Positions 54,256-63,250 are shown, numbered from the stretch's first letter. The stretch is 64,000 nucleotides of DNA from Bacillus piscicola (GCF_022458745.1 NZ_JAJJJF010000004.1:150139-214138), one strand, 5' to 3'. Made by a program: numbers and translations. Notes: generated by a model from the sequence alone, not told the origin.

Positions 54256-54849
54256 ATGGTAAAAATAGGAGTATTGGCCTTACAAGGAGCGGTTCGGGAA
54301 CATGTGAAGAGCTTAGAAGAAGCTCCTGATTGTGAGGTTACCCTTGTCAAGTGCGCCGAACAACTTGAAGAATTAGATGGTTTAGTTTTTCCGGGTGGGG
54401 AAAGTACGACCATGCGCCGGTTAATTGATAAATATGATTTTCGTGAACCGCTGCGTTCATTCGCGGAAGCTGGAAAACCAATCTTCGGTACGTGTGCCGG
54501 GTTGATTTTGATGGCTAAAAACATCGCAGGGGAAGCGGAAGGCCATCTGCAGCTTATGGATATGATGGTAGAACGCAATGCATTTGGCAGACAGCGGGAA
54601 AGCTTCGAAACGACCTTATCTGTCAAAGGAGTCGCGGATGACCTGGAGGCTGTGTTTATTCGAGCTCCTCTTATTCAGAGTGTTGGCGACCAGGTTGAGA
54701 TTTTAGCTGAATATGAGGGAGAAATTGTCGCAGCTCGCGAAGGTCACTTGCTGGCATGTTCCTTTCACCCTGAGCTAACAACAGACAGCCGTTTCCATCA
54801 CTATTTTGCGCAAATGGTGAAAGAGGCAAAAACGACGGCTGCGCTTTAA
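54256..54849 (+). CDS. pdxT: pyridoxal 5'-phosphate synthase, glutaminase PdxT
   Basis: A 197-residue class I glutaminase supplying ammonia to PdxS. Conserved [10 protein letters not shown], nucleophile Cys in FGTCAGLI, and the His-Glu of SFHPELT complete the triad. AAAGGAGG ribosome site. Forms a two-gene unit with pdxS. Confidence 0.97.
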   Translation: MVKIGVLALQGAVREHVKSLEEAPDCEVTLVKCAEQLEELDGLVFPGGESTTMRRLIDKYDFREPLRSFAEAGKPIFGTCAGLILMAKNIAGEAEGHLQLMDMMVERNAFGRQRESFETTLSVKGVADDLEAVFIRAPLIQSVGDQVEILAEYEGEIVAAREGHLLACSFHPELTTDSRFHHYFAQMVKEAKTTAAL

Positions 54850-54867
54850 TGGAAAGCAGTCATTAAC

Positions 54868-55125
54868 ATATGTGTGAAAAAGCGCTGACGGGCCCAAGTA
54901 TCAGTGTAACCCGCATACAGAGAGCCGGTGGTTGGTGTGAACCGGCTGTGGAACGCTAGAGAATCCCGCCCTGAGTGAAAGAGTGAACGGATACGTAACT
55001 CTTTTCGTCTTATCCGCGTTACAGGATCCAAAGCAGCAGAGAAGGCGCTCCTTCTCTGAAATTGGGTGGCAACGCGGTCACAAACCGTCCCTTTCATGAA
55101 ACGAAGGGGACGGTTTTTTCTTTTG
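54868..55125 (+). ncRNA. T-box leader (serine type) of serS
   Basis: An untranslated leader that senses uncharged tRNA-Ser. The T-box motif GGGTGGCAACGCGG is at 55064-55077; its UGGC matches the GCCA end of tRNA-Ser (discriminator G). An intrinsic terminator follows (ACCGTCCC/GGGGACGGT, 55084-55121). Stem I lies around 54870-54990; a UCC near 54964 is a possible specifier codon, not certain. Confidence 0.9.
55084..55121 (+). terminator. T-box terminator
   Basis: ACCGTCCC pairs with GGGGACGGT, then six T. Competes with the antiterminator that includes the T-box. Confidence 0.9.
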
Positions 55126-55132
55126 TTAAACA

Positions 55133-55336
55133 ACTTGAACCAATTTTATAAGTCACGTACACTTATTAAAACCCGAACAATTTAGAAATAGCATAGAAAA
55201 TTTGATTTCCACTGCAGGCGGACGCTTTCCGCGGGCAACGCCTCAGCCTCCTCGACCTGCAAAGCAGGTCTGTGGGGTCTTCGGACTGTTGCTTTTCCCG
55301 CAGGAGTCGCCGCCTTCCGTTACAATCAACAATGGA
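55133..55336. repeat. dispersed repeat, full-length copy
   Basis: A GC-rich core (CTGCAGGCGGACGCTTTCCG to CGCCTTCCGTTACAATCA) inside AT-rich flanks, between the T-box terminator and serS. The core can fold: GACCTGC/GCAGGTC hairpin and GCGGG-CAAC/GTTG-CCCGC. Similar intergenic elements are common in Bacillaceae genomes. It has no ORF and puts about 330 bases between T-box and serS. Confidence 0.85.
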
Positions 55337-55452
55337 TATTTATGAAAGTAAATGAATAATGTTTTCATATTATTGTTCGTATTTTTATCTAATTAACACT
55401 TATGAAATCATGTATGAAATCATTTATGATCTATTAATGAGGGGGTATTGGA

Positions 55453-56730
55453 ATGCTTGATGTGAAACGGTTACGGAATGATTTTGAAGAAGTGAAGAGG
55501 AAATTGCAAAAACGTGGAGAAAACCTTGGGGATTTGGAGAAGTTTGAGGATCTTGATAAAAAGCGTCGCACTCTCATCCAAGAGACGGAAGAGTTAAAGC
55601 AGCGCCGTAACCAAGTATCACAAGAAGTTGCTCAGTTGAAAAGGGAAAAGAAAGATGCTGATCATCTTATCCAAGAGACGAAAGAAGTCTCACAAAAAAT
55701 AAAAGAAATCGATACGGAATTAAAAGAAACCGAAGAAACATTGCAGCAGCTGCTATTGTCGATTCCCAATATCCCGCATGACAGCGTCCCTGTCGGTGAG
55801 GACGAGGAAGACAATGAAGAGGCCCGCAAGTGGGGGGACATACCTGTTTTTCCATTTGAAGCGAAGGCTCATTGGGAACTGGGAACAGACCTGGGCATGC
55901 TTGAGTTTGAGAAAGCTTCCAAAGTAACAGGAAGCCGGTTTGTTTTTTATAAGGGCGCAGGTGCGCGTTTAGAAAGAGCGTTGATTAACTTCATGATGGA
56001 ACTGCATGCCGAGGAACACGGCTATGAGGAAATGATTCCGCCATACATGGTGAACCGTACGAGCATGACGGGTACCGGACAGCTCCCGAAATTTGAAGAG
56101 GATGCATTCGGCATTCGGGAAGAAGATTATTTCCTCATTCCAACTGCCGAGGTACCGGTTACTAACTTTCATCGTGATGAAATAGTAGACGGTACCTCAC
56201 TTCCCATTGCATATGTTGCCTACAGTGCTTGTTTCCGCTCTGAAGCAGGATCAGCTGGCCGGGATACACGTGGCCTTATCCGCCAGCACCAATTTAACAA
56301 AGTAGAGCTCGTCCGTTTCGTTAAGCCGGAAGATTCTTATGACGAACTGGAGAAGATAACCGGTCACGCGGAGAAAGTGCTTCAGCTACTCAAGCTACCT
56401 TACCGGGTGATGAATATGTGCACGGGGGACCTTGGATTTACAGCTGCGAAGAAGTATGATATTGAAGTATGGCTGCCAAGCTACAATGACTATAAGGAAA
56501 TTTCGTCTTGCAGTAACTTTGAAGATTTCCAAGCGCGCCGTGCCAATATTCGTTTTAAGCGCGACAGCAAAGCAAAAGCAGAGCATGTCCATACGTTAAA
56601 TGGATCAGGACTGGCACTCGGAAGAACAGTTGCTGCTATTATGGAAAATTACCAGGTAGAAGACGGTACGATCCGTATTCCGGATGCATTGCGGCCGTAT
56701 ATGGGAAATAAAGAATTCATCGGAAAATAA
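55453..56730 (+). CDS. serS: seryl-tRNA synthetase
   Basis: A 425-residue class II synthetase. The long N-terminal antiparallel coiled coil (about 30-105) binds the variable arm of tRNA-Ser. Motif 2 includes [12 protein letters not shown] and [13 protein letters not shown]; motif 3 includes [19 protein letters not shown]. Start ATG with GAGGGGG upstream. Under T-box control, and tRNA-Ser lies directly downstream. Confidence 0.97.
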   Translation: MLDVKRLRNDFEEVKRKLQKRGENLGDLEKFEDLDKKRRTLIQETEELKQRRNQVSQEVAQLKREKKDADHLIQETKEVSQKIKEIDTELKETEETLQQLLLSIPNIPHDSVPVGEDEEDNEEARKWGDIPVFPFEAKAHWELGTDLGMLEFEKASKVTGSRFVFYKGAGARLERALINFMMELHAEEHGYEEMIPPYMVNRTSMTGTGQLPKFEEDAFGIREEDYFLIPTAEVPVTNFHRDEIVDGTSLPIAYVAYSACFRSEAGSAGRDTRGLIRQHQFNKVELVRFVKPEDSYDELEKITGHAEKVLQLLKLPYRVMNMCTGDLGFTAAKKYDIEVWLPSYNDYKEISSCSNFEDFQARRANIRFKRDSKAKAEHVHTLNGSGLALGRTVAAIMENYQVEDGTIRIPDALRPYMGNKEFIGK

Positions 56731-56738
56731 ATATAATC

Positions 56739-56775
56739 GCTCCTCGGGCAATCACGCCCGAGGGTGCTTTTCTTT
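56739..56775 (+). terminator. terminator of serS
   Basis: CCTCGGGC pairs with GCCCGAGG around six bases, extended by GC, then a T-rich run. Confidence 0.85.
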
Positions 56776-56887
56776 TATGCAAACGTGTATGCTGTATGAA
56801 AAAACTTTGTTTATTTTTGAGAAAATACCTTGCTTCCTTAAAATCACTATGTTAGTATTATCTTTGTCAGCAAAAAAGAAAGCAAAC

Positions 56888-56980
56888 GGAGGAGTACCCA
56901 AGTCTGGCTGAAGGGAGCGGTCTTGAAAACCGCCAGGGGCTTTGCGGCTCGCGGGGGTTCGAATCCCTCCTCCTCCGCCA
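56888..56980 (+). tRNA. tRNA-Ser (TGA)
   Basis: A 93-base class II tRNA with a long variable arm. Acceptor GGAGGAG/CTCCTCC, anticodon loop CTTGAAA (TGA), discriminator G and encoded CCA. Confidence 0.97.
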
Positions 56981-57017
56981 TTACTTAACAACACAAACGT
57001 TATAACGGAATATAAAT

Positions 57018-57056
57018 AAAAGCATAACTCGGCATGAAATGCCCGGTTATGCTTTT
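57018..57056 (+). terminator. terminator of tRNA-Ser
   Basis: AAAAGCATAAC pairs with GTTATGCTTTT, with inner CGG/CCG-type pairing. Confidence 0.82.
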
Positions 57057-57099
57057 ACTTTTCATTCAGCTTTATACTACATTTTATATAAGTACTGTC

Positions 57100-57127
57100 A
57101 GCTGCCAATTCAAGCTGGCAGTTTTTT
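57100..57127 (+). terminator. second terminator-like hairpin
   Basis: CTGCCA pairs with TGGCAG around eight bases, followed by six T. With no complete gene upstream, it may be left over from a lost gene. Confidence 0.6.
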
Positions 57128-57162
57128 AGTGTGATATATCTGCTTCCTAAATGTAGGTGGCC

Positions 57163-57285
57163 ATGCCCGCAGAAAAAACAGGTCAGTTTATTCGAGTCTC
57201 TTATGCGTTTGCCTCGCTAGCGGAAGTGGAAGAAGGTACATACAGATGGGGAAAAATGATTGACCAGTCACACAACGCACAATGA
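57163..57285 (+). pseudogene. C-terminal remnant of a PLP-dependent aminotransferase
   Basis: An open stretch of 40 codons ending in TGA: GQFIRVSYAFASLAEVEEGT then YRWGKMIDQ. The FIRVSYA...S...EVEEG pattern is that of the last strand and helix of class I/II aminotransferases (also MocR-type regulators). The rest of the gene is absent and no ribosome site is seen. A short real peptide cannot be excluded. Confidence 0.45.
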
Positions 57286-57304
57286 GACCAACAATGGGGG
57301 CAGC

Positions 57305-57333
57305 TTGACGGTTGCTTCTTTGATCGGTATAAT
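57305..57333 (+). promoter_or_regulatory. sigma-A promoter of tetR-CDF unit
   Basis: TTGACG, 17-bp spacer, perfect TATAAT. The -10 meets the operator palindrome. Confidence 0.87.
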
Positions 57334-57351
57334 TGACTGACAGTCAGTCAA
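57333..57351 (+). promoter_or_regulatory. operator palindrome of the TetR-family regulator
   Basis: TTGACTGAC-A-GTCAGTCAA, a perfect inverted repeat with nine-base arms, starting at the last base of the -10 and covering the transcription start. Repressor binding here would block transcription; probable autoregulation. Confidence 0.8.
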
Positions 57352-57366
57352 CTTTCGGGAGGATGT

Positions 57367-57933
57367 ATGAATAAATTAAAAACAGAATCAACATATAAGG
57401 CTCTTTTGGATGCAGCTGTCGTGGTGATGCAGGAAAAGGGCTTTGAGAAAGCGTCCGTTTCTGCTATTACGAAACAGGCGGGCGTTGCTCATGGAACTTT
57501 TTATACGTATTTCACCGCAAAAAATGAAGTGATTCCGGCACTTGCGGAGAACATTGTACAAGAGACATTAAACAAGATGAAACAACGGACAGAACCACAT
57601 ACCGAGCCTGCCAAGCTCATGCAGGATCTGATCGATGTGACCTTTGAGATGACAGAAATATATAAGGATGTCATCACATTTTGTTATGCGGGGCTTGCAT
57701 TTTATAATTCTTTTGACCGCTGGGAAGCAATATATGCTCCCTACTATCAATGGCTCGAAGAACATTTGGAAGGAGACTACCACAACAACGATAAGATGAT
57801 TTTGATTCCTATGATCGTGGATGTCATCGAAAATGCAGCCGACCGCTATTATATTGCGGGAAATAAGAAAATTAACCAAACGCAGCTAAAACAAGCTATC
57901 TTTGAGGTCGTCATGAGAATGCTGCCTCACTAA
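57367..57933 (+). CDS. TetR-family transcriptional regulator
   Basis: A 188-residue repressor. N-terminal helix-turn-helix at about residues 27-47 (ASVSAITKQAGVAHGTFYTY, followed by FTAKNEV). The C-terminal ligand domain is helical and Tyr/Met-rich, without a recognised subfamily. It follows a promoter with a perfect operator and precedes a cation-efflux gene, so it probably controls both. The inducer is unknown, perhaps a metal or a hydrophobic compound. Confidence 0.9.
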   Translation: MNKLKTESTYKALLDAAVVVMQEKGFEKASVSAITKQAGVAHGTFYTYFTAKNEVIPALAENIVQETLNKMKQRTEPHTEPAKLMQDLIDVTFEMTEIYKDVITFCYAGLAFYNSFDRWEAIYAPYYQWLEEHLEGDYHNNDKMILIPMIVDVIENAADRYYIAGNKKINQTQLKQAIFEVVMRMLPH

Positions 57934-57964
57934 TTAATAATGAGTTTTGGGGAGAAGGAATGGA

Positions 57965-58861
57965 ATGAATGTCACGATTCGAATGATATGGTTATCCGTA
58001 ATAGCATCCCTTCTATTTGCACTTGTAGGTGTAATTTGGGGATTGTATGCGAAGTCATCTATGATTTTATTTGACGGTGTGTATTCTTTTATCAGCTTGG
58101 CTCTTTCGCTCCTATCATTAGGGGCTACTTCTTTTATTAAGAAGCGTGATGAGAAGCGGTTTCCATATGGGAAAGGGATGATTGAGCCGATTGTACTTTT
58201 TGTGAAACATAGTGCGCTCGCTATTCTATGTGCGGTTGCTATGGTGACAGCGCTCTATGATTTGTTCACAGGAGGACGGGATGTTGATCCTGCCCAAGGA
58301 TTCCTTTATGCCATCCTTTGCGTTAGTGGTTGTGCGGTTGTTTTTTTTATTTTAAAACGAAAGGCAAGGACTTCTCCGTTCATTGAAGCAGAAAGTCGTC
58401 AATGGATGATGGATACGTTTCTAAGCGTTGCTGTTCTTGCCGGTTTCGCCGCTGCCTTGCTATTAACTGGTACAGGATATGCCTTTTTAGTGCCGTATGT
58501 AGACCCTTTTATGGTTCTTGTTAGTGCGAGTGCTTTTCTTATTGTTCCACTGAAAAGTTTAAAAGATAATGGAAAAGAACTGCTCGAAATGGCACCAGCA
58601 CCGGATATTCAAGAGGTGGTTAGGGGATCGGTGGAAGAAGCCGAGGCTTCTTTTTCTATTTCTGAATCAGTGATACGGTTGGCCAAAGCGGGACCGACCC
58701 TTTTTGTCGATATCGATTTTATTTTAGGCCCAGAAACGGAAATACGCGATGTTCGCGACATGGATGATATGCGGGAAAAAATTAACCGTTCACTCCAGGA
58801 CCTTCCCTATGATCTGTGGCTTACCGTCACTTTCACAGCAGACCGTAAATGGGCCACTTAA
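57965..58861 (+). CDS. cation diffusion facilitator family efflux protein
   Basis: A 298-residue membrane protein with about six helices. FDGVYSFISLALSLLSL (helix 2, with a metal-site Asp), KRFPYGKGMIEPIV, and ESRQWMMDTFLSVAVLAGF (helix 5, Asp again) are hallmarks of the CDF family, which exports divalent metals in exchange for protons. A soluble C-terminal domain follows (about 210-298). ATG with GAGAAGG upstream. Co-transcribed with the TetR gene. Metal specificity is not clear; the usual HxxxD in helix 5 is changed. Confidence 0.85.
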   Translation: MNVTIRMIWLSVIASLLFALVGVIWGLYAKSSMILFDGVYSFISLALSLLSLGATSFIKKRDEKRFPYGKGMIEPIVLFVKHSALAILCAVAMVTALYDLFTGGRDVDPAQGFLYAILCVSGCAVVFFILKRKARTSPFIEAESRQWMMDTFLSVAVLAGFAAALLLTGTGYAFLVPYVDPFMVLVSASAFLIVPLKSLKDNGKELLEMAPAPDIQEVVRGSVEEAEASFSISESVIRLAKAGPTLFVDIDFILGPETEIRDVRDMDDMREKINRSLQDLPYDLWLTVTFTADRKWAT

Positions 58862-58925
58862 TTATCTTAAAGCAGGAGTACTCACGGTATCACCCAGCAG
58901 TTTATGCTGTAAATAGATCGAGAAG

Positions 58926-58974
58926 AAAAAGGAGAAGGAATGGAAACCAAAGGGCTCCATTCCTTCTCCTTTTT
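58926..58974. terminator. strong bidirectional terminator
   Basis: Nineteen-base perfect stem (AAAAAGGAGAAGGAATGGA with its complement) and an eleven-base loop. It ends the CDF gene and also the small broken ORF on the other strand. Confidence 0.92.
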
Positions 58975-58976
58975 AA

Positions 58977-59141
58977 TTAATGAAGAAGAGTTTGGCATTT
59001 TTCGATGCATTTCTCCAGATCGGAAACAGCATGCTGCATTTTTTGTCTGGCTTCTTCATGAGCATTTGTCATCGCGTGATCTAGGTGGGACAGGGCACTT
59101 TCACGCTCTGTGATTCAATTTTGTAAACTTTCTTGGTTCAT
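58977..59141 (-). pseudogene. small helical protein gene with an in-frame TGA
   Basis: Reads MNQESLQN, stop (TGA at 59115-59117), then ITERESALSHLDHAMTNAHE, EARQKMQHAVSDLEKC, IEKCQTLLH and TAA. The part after the stop is clearly protein-like (amphipathic, with a CIEKC pair). AAAGGAG lies upstream and a terminator follows the end. Another ATG at 59146, better spaced, runs into a stop after two codons. It looks like a recently broken gene or a sequencing error. Confidence 0.55.
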
Positions 59142-59279
59142 TTCATGATCGCTCCTTTTTTTGTGAGAGCCTTTCAGGTATATTATTGCTTATTACGCTT
59201 TATTTATGAATGTTTTTAGGTGAAACTGGAGAGTAACGGTTACGTATTGTGTTAGACATTGGATCGAGGTGTTAATGGT

Positions 59280-59807
59280 ATGCAGGACATTGCATTAATG
59301 GACCGGAGTTGGATGCAAAAAGCAATTGCACAAGCACGAACTGCAGAATTGGACGGAGAAGTTCCGATTGGCTGTGTCATCGTGTACCAAAACCGGATCA
59401 TTGGCTGTGGTTATAACAGAAGAGAAACTCACCAGTCTGCGTTGGCTCATGCTGAACTAATCGCGATTCAGGAAGCATGCAGGACATTAGGGAGCTGGCG
59501 TCTCGAAGATTGCACGCTGTATGCAACGCTTGAGCCGTGCCCGATGTGTGCGGGAGCGATCGTGCAGGCGCGTATTCCGCGTGTGGTTTTTGGAGCTGCT
59601 GATCCGAAGGCAGGCTGTGCCGGGACAATTATGAATGTATTGGAAGAAGACCGGTTTAACCACCGCTGTGAAGTTATCCGCGGTGTGCTCGAGGACGAAT
59701 GTGCTGAGTTATTAACCGTTTTTTTTCGAAAACTTCGTGCAGAAAAGCGGATTAGAAAACAACGAAAACGGGAAGAGGAAAATGGGATGGATGGCGAATT
59801 GGATTAG
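59280..59807 (+). CDS. tadA: tRNA-specific adenosine deaminase TadA
   Basis: Converts the wobble adenosine of tRNA-Arg to inosine. The 175-residue product has zinc-binding and catalytic HAE (in LAHAELIAI) and PCPMCAGAI, plus the DPKAGCAGTIMN segment common in TadA. The ATG at 59280 has GAGGTG eight bases upstream; an ATG six codons later is a possible alternative. Directly upstream of the SRP RNA and dnaX, as in B. subtilis (yaaJ). Confidence 0.95.
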   Translation: MQDIALMDRSWMQKAIAQARTAELDGEVPIGCVIVYQNRIIGCGYNRRETHQSALAHAELIAIQEACRTLGSWRLEDCTLYATLEPCPMCAGAIVQARIPRVVFGAADPKAGCAGTIMNVLEEDRFNHRCEVIRGVLEDECAELLTVFFRKLRAEKRIRKQRKREEENGMDGELD

Positions 59808-59856
59808 CAGACACACCGTGTTATAGTAAATGCAGGTGAAAAAGCAGGAGGGGAAA

Positions 59857-60003
59857 ATGGTGCGTTCTAATCAATTTACTGCTGAAACAGCGAAAAAGCT
59901 CGCGGAAAAGCTTAACATGCCTGTTGAACATATTGTGCATACATCACCGGAAGAGGTTATGGAAAAAATAAATGAGCTGGAGAAAAAAGAATTAAAAACA
60001 TAA
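59857..60003 (+). CDS. YycC-like small protein, 48 aa
   Basis: MVRSNQFTAETAKKLAEKLN, then MPVEHIVHTSPEEVMEKINE and a Lys/Glu-rich end. The pattern T-x-ETA-K-LAE-LN-P-E-(hydrophobic)2-H recalls YycC proteins of Bacillus, whose role is unknown. AGGAGGGG ribosome site just upstream. Lies between tadA and the SRP RNA. The assignment is tentative. Confidence 0.7.
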   Translation: MVRSNQFTAETAKKLAEKLNMPVEHIVHTSPEEVMEKINELEKKELKT

Positions 60004-60050
60004 TGATAGACAGAGTAGCGCTGGTAATAATCAGTGCCTCTTTTTTACTC

Positions 60051-60079
60051 TTGCATTCTGTCATATAAATATGTATACT
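60051..60079 (+). promoter_or_regulatory. sigma-A promoter of the SRP RNA
   Basis: TTGCAT, 17-bp spacer, TATACT. The start would be about 35-40 bases before the mature RNA, implying 5' processing. Confidence 0.78.
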
Positions 60080-60123
60080 GGGTTGTACGCTGACACAAAG
60101 CGTTTTAATAAGTTATCCAATTT

Positions 60124-60391
60124 GCCGTGCTAAGTGGGGAGGTAGCGGTGCCCTGTACTCGCAATCCGCTAAAGCGAGACCGAATCCCTTCTTTAGGCTT
60201 TGTCTCCGTGAAGTCTGCCCCGTGTAAGTGGTGTTGACGTCCGGGTTCTGCGCAACGGAAACCCGTGAACCCTGTCAGGTCCGGAAGGAAGCAGCAGTAA
60301 GCGGACCCTTCTGTGTGCCGCAGAGTCGCCTGGGCTGAGCTAACTGCCCGGGTAACGTTCATGGAGGCATTGCCGACGGAAGGTGCACGGC
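60124..60391 (+). ncRNA. ffs: signal recognition particle RNA (long Bacillus type)
   Basis: About 268 bases, with the Alu-like 5' and 3' domains typical of Bacillus scRNA. Ends GCCGTGC and GCACGGC pair. The domain IV core GTCAGGTCCGGAAGGAAGCA occurs at about 60274-60293, and GGAGGTAGCGG lies near the 5' end. It pairs with Ffh to target membrane proteins. Confidence 0.96.
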
Positions 60392-60403
60392 TTTATACAT
60401 ACT

Positions 60404-60436
60404 AAGAACGGTTCCAGAAGGGACTGTTCTTTTTTT
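60404..60436 (+). terminator. terminator of the SRP RNA
   Basis: AAGAAC and GTTCC pair with GGGAC and GTTCTT, then a T-run. Confidence 0.83.
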
Positions 60437-60507
60437 ATTGCTGTGTTTGCTGCTGTTGGAGGATTCGTAGAGATCGGAAAGCAGGGGTAACACACTGCAT
60501 ATTAATT

Positions 60508-60536
60508 TTGAAATGGAAAGAGCTACGCGGTATAAT
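60508..60536 (+). promoter_or_regulatory. sigma-A promoter of dnaX-ybaB-recR
   Basis: TTGAAA, 17-bp spacer, perfect TATAAT; about 38 bases before dnaX. Confidence 0.83.
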
Positions 60537-60574
60537 GAGAGAATGAAAGCACTGGAAGGAAGGGGGTCTCGAGA

Positions 60575-62302
60575 GTGAGCTACAAGGCGCTTTACCGGGT
60601 ATGGCGGCCGCAGACGCTGGAAGATGTCACCGGACAGAAACACATTACCAGAACACTTCAAAATGCTCTTGTGCAGGAGAAATTTTCTCACGCCTACTTG
60701 TTTAGCGGGCCGCGCGGTACAGGGAAAACGAGTGCTGCGAAAATTATTGCGAAAGCAGTTAACTGTGAAAAGGCACCGGTGAAGGAACCATGTAATACGT
60801 GTAGGTCCTGTCAAGGTATTACGGATGGTTCGGTCGTCGACGTCATTGAAATTGATGCGGCTTCCAATAACGGGGTGGATGAAATTCGCTATATCCGTGA
60901 AAATGTGATAGCTGCCCCTCGAGATGTCCGTTATAAAGTTTATATTATCGATGAAGTGCACATGCTTTCCACGGGTGCTTTCAATGCTTTATTAAAAACA
61001 TTGGAAGAACCTCCGCGCCATGTCATCTTTATTTTAGCGACGACAGAGCCACATAAAATACCTCTAACGATTATTTCCCGCTGCCAGCGTTTTGATTTTA
61101 AACGTATCGGTACAGAGGAGCTGGTAGCAAGGATGACATATATTTTGGAACAGCAGGGTTGGCAGGCTGAGGAAGAAGCGCTCTATTTAATCGCCCGGGC
61201 AGCAGAAGGTGGAATGCGTGATGCGCTCAGCCTTTTGGATCAGGCTGTTTCGTTCGCGGAGGAGAAAATCTCGGCTGATGATGTGCTTCTGATCACAGGT
61301 ACAGTTTCACAGCGCTTCTTAACGAGAGTGGTTTATGCTTTAAAGGAGACGGACACAACAGCAGCCATTGAAGCGGCAGACTCGTTAATTCAAGAAGGGA
61401 AAGATCCGCTTCAGTTTGTCGAGGATCTGCTGTATTATCTCAGAGACATGCTTTTATACAAAACGGCACCTGAGCTGGATGAAGTGCGTAACAGGGTGAC
61501 GATTGATGATGCTTTCCGAGGTTTAGCCAGCCAGACAGAGAAGGACTGGTTGTACGACATTATTCACCAGCTTAATGAATGTCATCAAGACATGAAACGG
61601 ACCAATCATCCGAAGATTTTACTGGAAATGGCACTGATTGCGATGTGTCATGCTAACGAGAACCGCTTGCCGGATGTAGAAAAAGGCATCTCGTCTCCCG
61701 ATATTCAAGAACTGCAGCAGAAAGTAGCTGACCTTGAAAAGGAACTGAAGGCATGGAAAAGAAACGCCCCCTCAGGGAAAGAATCTTCTGTTGCGAGTAG
61801 CACGCAGTCCAGCCCAGTGTCACGTGAGAAGGTATCCCGAAAAATTTCTGCGACCCTCGGAGAAAATCAAAAAATAAACGAAGTAATGAATGCGGCAACG
61901 AAAACGGAGCTCCAGCTAATAAAAGACAAGTGGGCGGATGTGATGCAGCAGGTTAAGCGTGAAAGTGTGCCGGCTCATGCGTGGCTCAGTGACGCAAAAC
62001 CAGCTGTTTCCGATGGGGAAACGGTGGTGCTTGCTTTCCAAAATGAAATGCACCGAAGCATGGTCGATACCAAATTTCACGGTATTGTGGATACGGCCCT
62101 ATCAGAAGCTTGCGGGAAACCGCTCCAGCTTGTGACTATTCTCACCGACCAATGGGAAAAGATCAAAGAAGCATATAAGAAAAAACAAGAAGCTTCCGGG
62201 GAACTTGCTGCTGAAGAAAAAAAAGGAGACGACCCCATTGTTGACGAAGCTATAAAGTTAGTAGGGAAAGAGTTAGTGGAAATTATCGAAGAAAATCAAT
62301 GA
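60575..62302 (+). CDS. dnaX: DNA polymerase III subunits gamma and tau
   Basis: A 575-residue clamp-loader ATPase. Walker A SGPRGTGKTS (44-53), a four-cysteine zinc module (about 64-79, with CNTCRSC), Walker B IIDEVHML and the SRC motif. A Ser/Lys-rich linker begins at about 370 and a C-terminal tau-like domain follows. GTG start with AAGGGGG upstream. Works with dnaN, dnaB and ssb in this window. Confidence 0.96.
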   Translation: MSYKALYRVWRPQTLEDVTGQKHITRTLQNALVQEKFSHAYLFSGPRGTGKTSAAKIIAKAVNCEKAPVKEPCNTCRSCQGITDGSVVDVIEIDAASNNGVDEIRYIRENVIAAPRDVRYKVYIIDEVHMLSTGAFNALLKTLEEPPRHVIFILATTEPHKIPLTIISRCQRFDFKRIGTEELVARMTYILEQQGWQAEEEALYLIARAAEGGMRDALSLLDQAVSFAEEKISADDVLLITGTVSQRFLTRVVYALKETDTTAAIEAADSLIQEGKDPLQFVEDLLYYLRDMLLYKTAPELDEVRNRVTIDDAFRGLASQTEKDWLYDIIHQLNECHQDMKRTNHPKILLEMALIAMCHANENRLPDVEKGISSPDIQELQQKVADLEKELKAWKRNAPSGKESSVASSTQSSPVSREKVSRKISATLGENQKINEVMNAATKTELQLIKDKWADVMQQVKRESVPAHAWLSDAKPAVSDGETVVLAFQNEMHRSMVDTKFHGIVDTALSEACGKPLQLVTILTDQWEKIKEAYKKKQEASGELAAEEKKGDDPIVDEAIKLVGKELVEIIEENQ

Positions 62303-62320
62303 TAGATGGAGGCAGTTATT

Positions 62321-62632
62321 ATGAAAAACATGGGAAACATGATGAAACAAATGCAAAAGATGCAAAAGCAAATGCAAAAGGCCCAGGAAGAGCTTAAAGA
62401 TAAAACGGTAGAAGCCACGGCAGGAGGCGGCGCGGTGAAGGTAGTTGCTGCTGGAGATAAACGTATTGTTGATATTGAAATTGATGAAGACGTGGTCGAT
62501 CCGGAAGACGTAGAGATGCTTCAAGACCTTATTTTGGCTGCTATGAATGAAGCATTGAAAAAAGTGGATGAATTGGTAGAACAGGATCTTGGTAAGTTTA
62601 CGAAAGGACTAAACATGCCGGGAATGTTCTAG
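62321..62632 (+). CDS. nucleoid-associated protein YbaB/EbfC (YaaK)
   Basis: A 103-residue DNA-binding dimer: Met/Gln/Lys-rich helix ([20 protein letters not shown]), strand region [20 protein letters not shown], then helix with [16 protein letters not shown]. Start ATG at 62321 with GGAGG eight bases upstream. Always found between dnaX and recR. Confidence 0.95.
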   Translation: MKNMGNMMKQMQKMQKQMQKAQEELKDKTVEATAGGGAVKVVAAGDKRIVDIEIDEDVVDPEDVEMLQDLILAAMNEALKKVDELVEQDLGKFTKGLNMPGMF

Positions 62633-62644
62633 AAGGAGGAGCTC

Positions 62645-63241
62645 GTGCAATATCCAGCACCCATATCAAAATTAATAGATGGTTTTATGAAACTGCCGGG
62701 TATTGGCCCCAAAACGGCGAGCCGCCTGGCTTTTTATGTTCTTGATATGAAAGAAGACGATGTTTTGGAGTTCGCAAAGTCGCTCGTGAACGCAAAGCGG
62801 GATTTGACATACTGCTCTGTCTGTCATCACATCACAGACACGGATCCGTGCAGAATTTGTGACGACAAAGAGCGTGACCAGACGGTTGTATGTGTCGTGC
62901 AAGATTCTAAAGATGTCATCGCAATGGAAAAAATGCGTGAATACAGTGGTCTTTATCATGTGCTGCGAGGGGCCATTTCGCCGATGGATGGGATAGGGCC
63001 GGAAGACATCAATATTCCTGATTTGTTGAAACGCCTGCAGGATGATCAAATCCAAGAAGTGATCGTTGCGACAAACCCGACGATTGAAGGAGAAGCGACT
63101 GCAATGTATCTGTCTCGGCTTATTAAACCTACGGGAATCAAAGTAACGCGCATTGCGCACGGTCTTCCAATCGGAGGCGATCTAGAGTACGCAGATGAAG
63201 TAACGCTTTCAAAAGCTATGGAAGGACGCCGCGAATTGTAG
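62645..63241 (+). CDS. recR: recombination protein RecR
   Basis: A 198-residue clamp-like protein of the RecFOR pathway. Helix-hairpin-helix ([18 protein letters not shown]), four-cysteine zinc site (CSVC and CRIC), Toprim domain ([21 protein letters not shown]), Walker-like end ([12 protein letters not shown]). GTG start with AGGAGG. Confidence 0.97.
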   Translation: MQYPAPISKLIDGFMKLPGIGPKTASRLAFYVLDMKEDDVLEFAKSLVNAKRDLTYCSVCHHITDTDPCRICDDKERDQTVVCVVQDSKDVIAMEKMREYSGLYHVLRGAISPMDGIGPEDINIPDLLKRLQDDQIQEVIVATNPTIEGEATAMYLSRLIKPTGIKVTRIAHGLPIGGDLEYADEVTLSKAMEGRREL

Positions 63242-63250
63242 GAGTTGGCA

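Noticed and set aside
54846..55133. Minus-strand reading frame across the T-box
   Set aside because: It reads through a structured leader RNA and has no ribosome site.
60105..60961. Minus-strand reading frames over the SRP RNA and dnaX
   Set aside because: They are shadows of the RNA gene and of dnaX.
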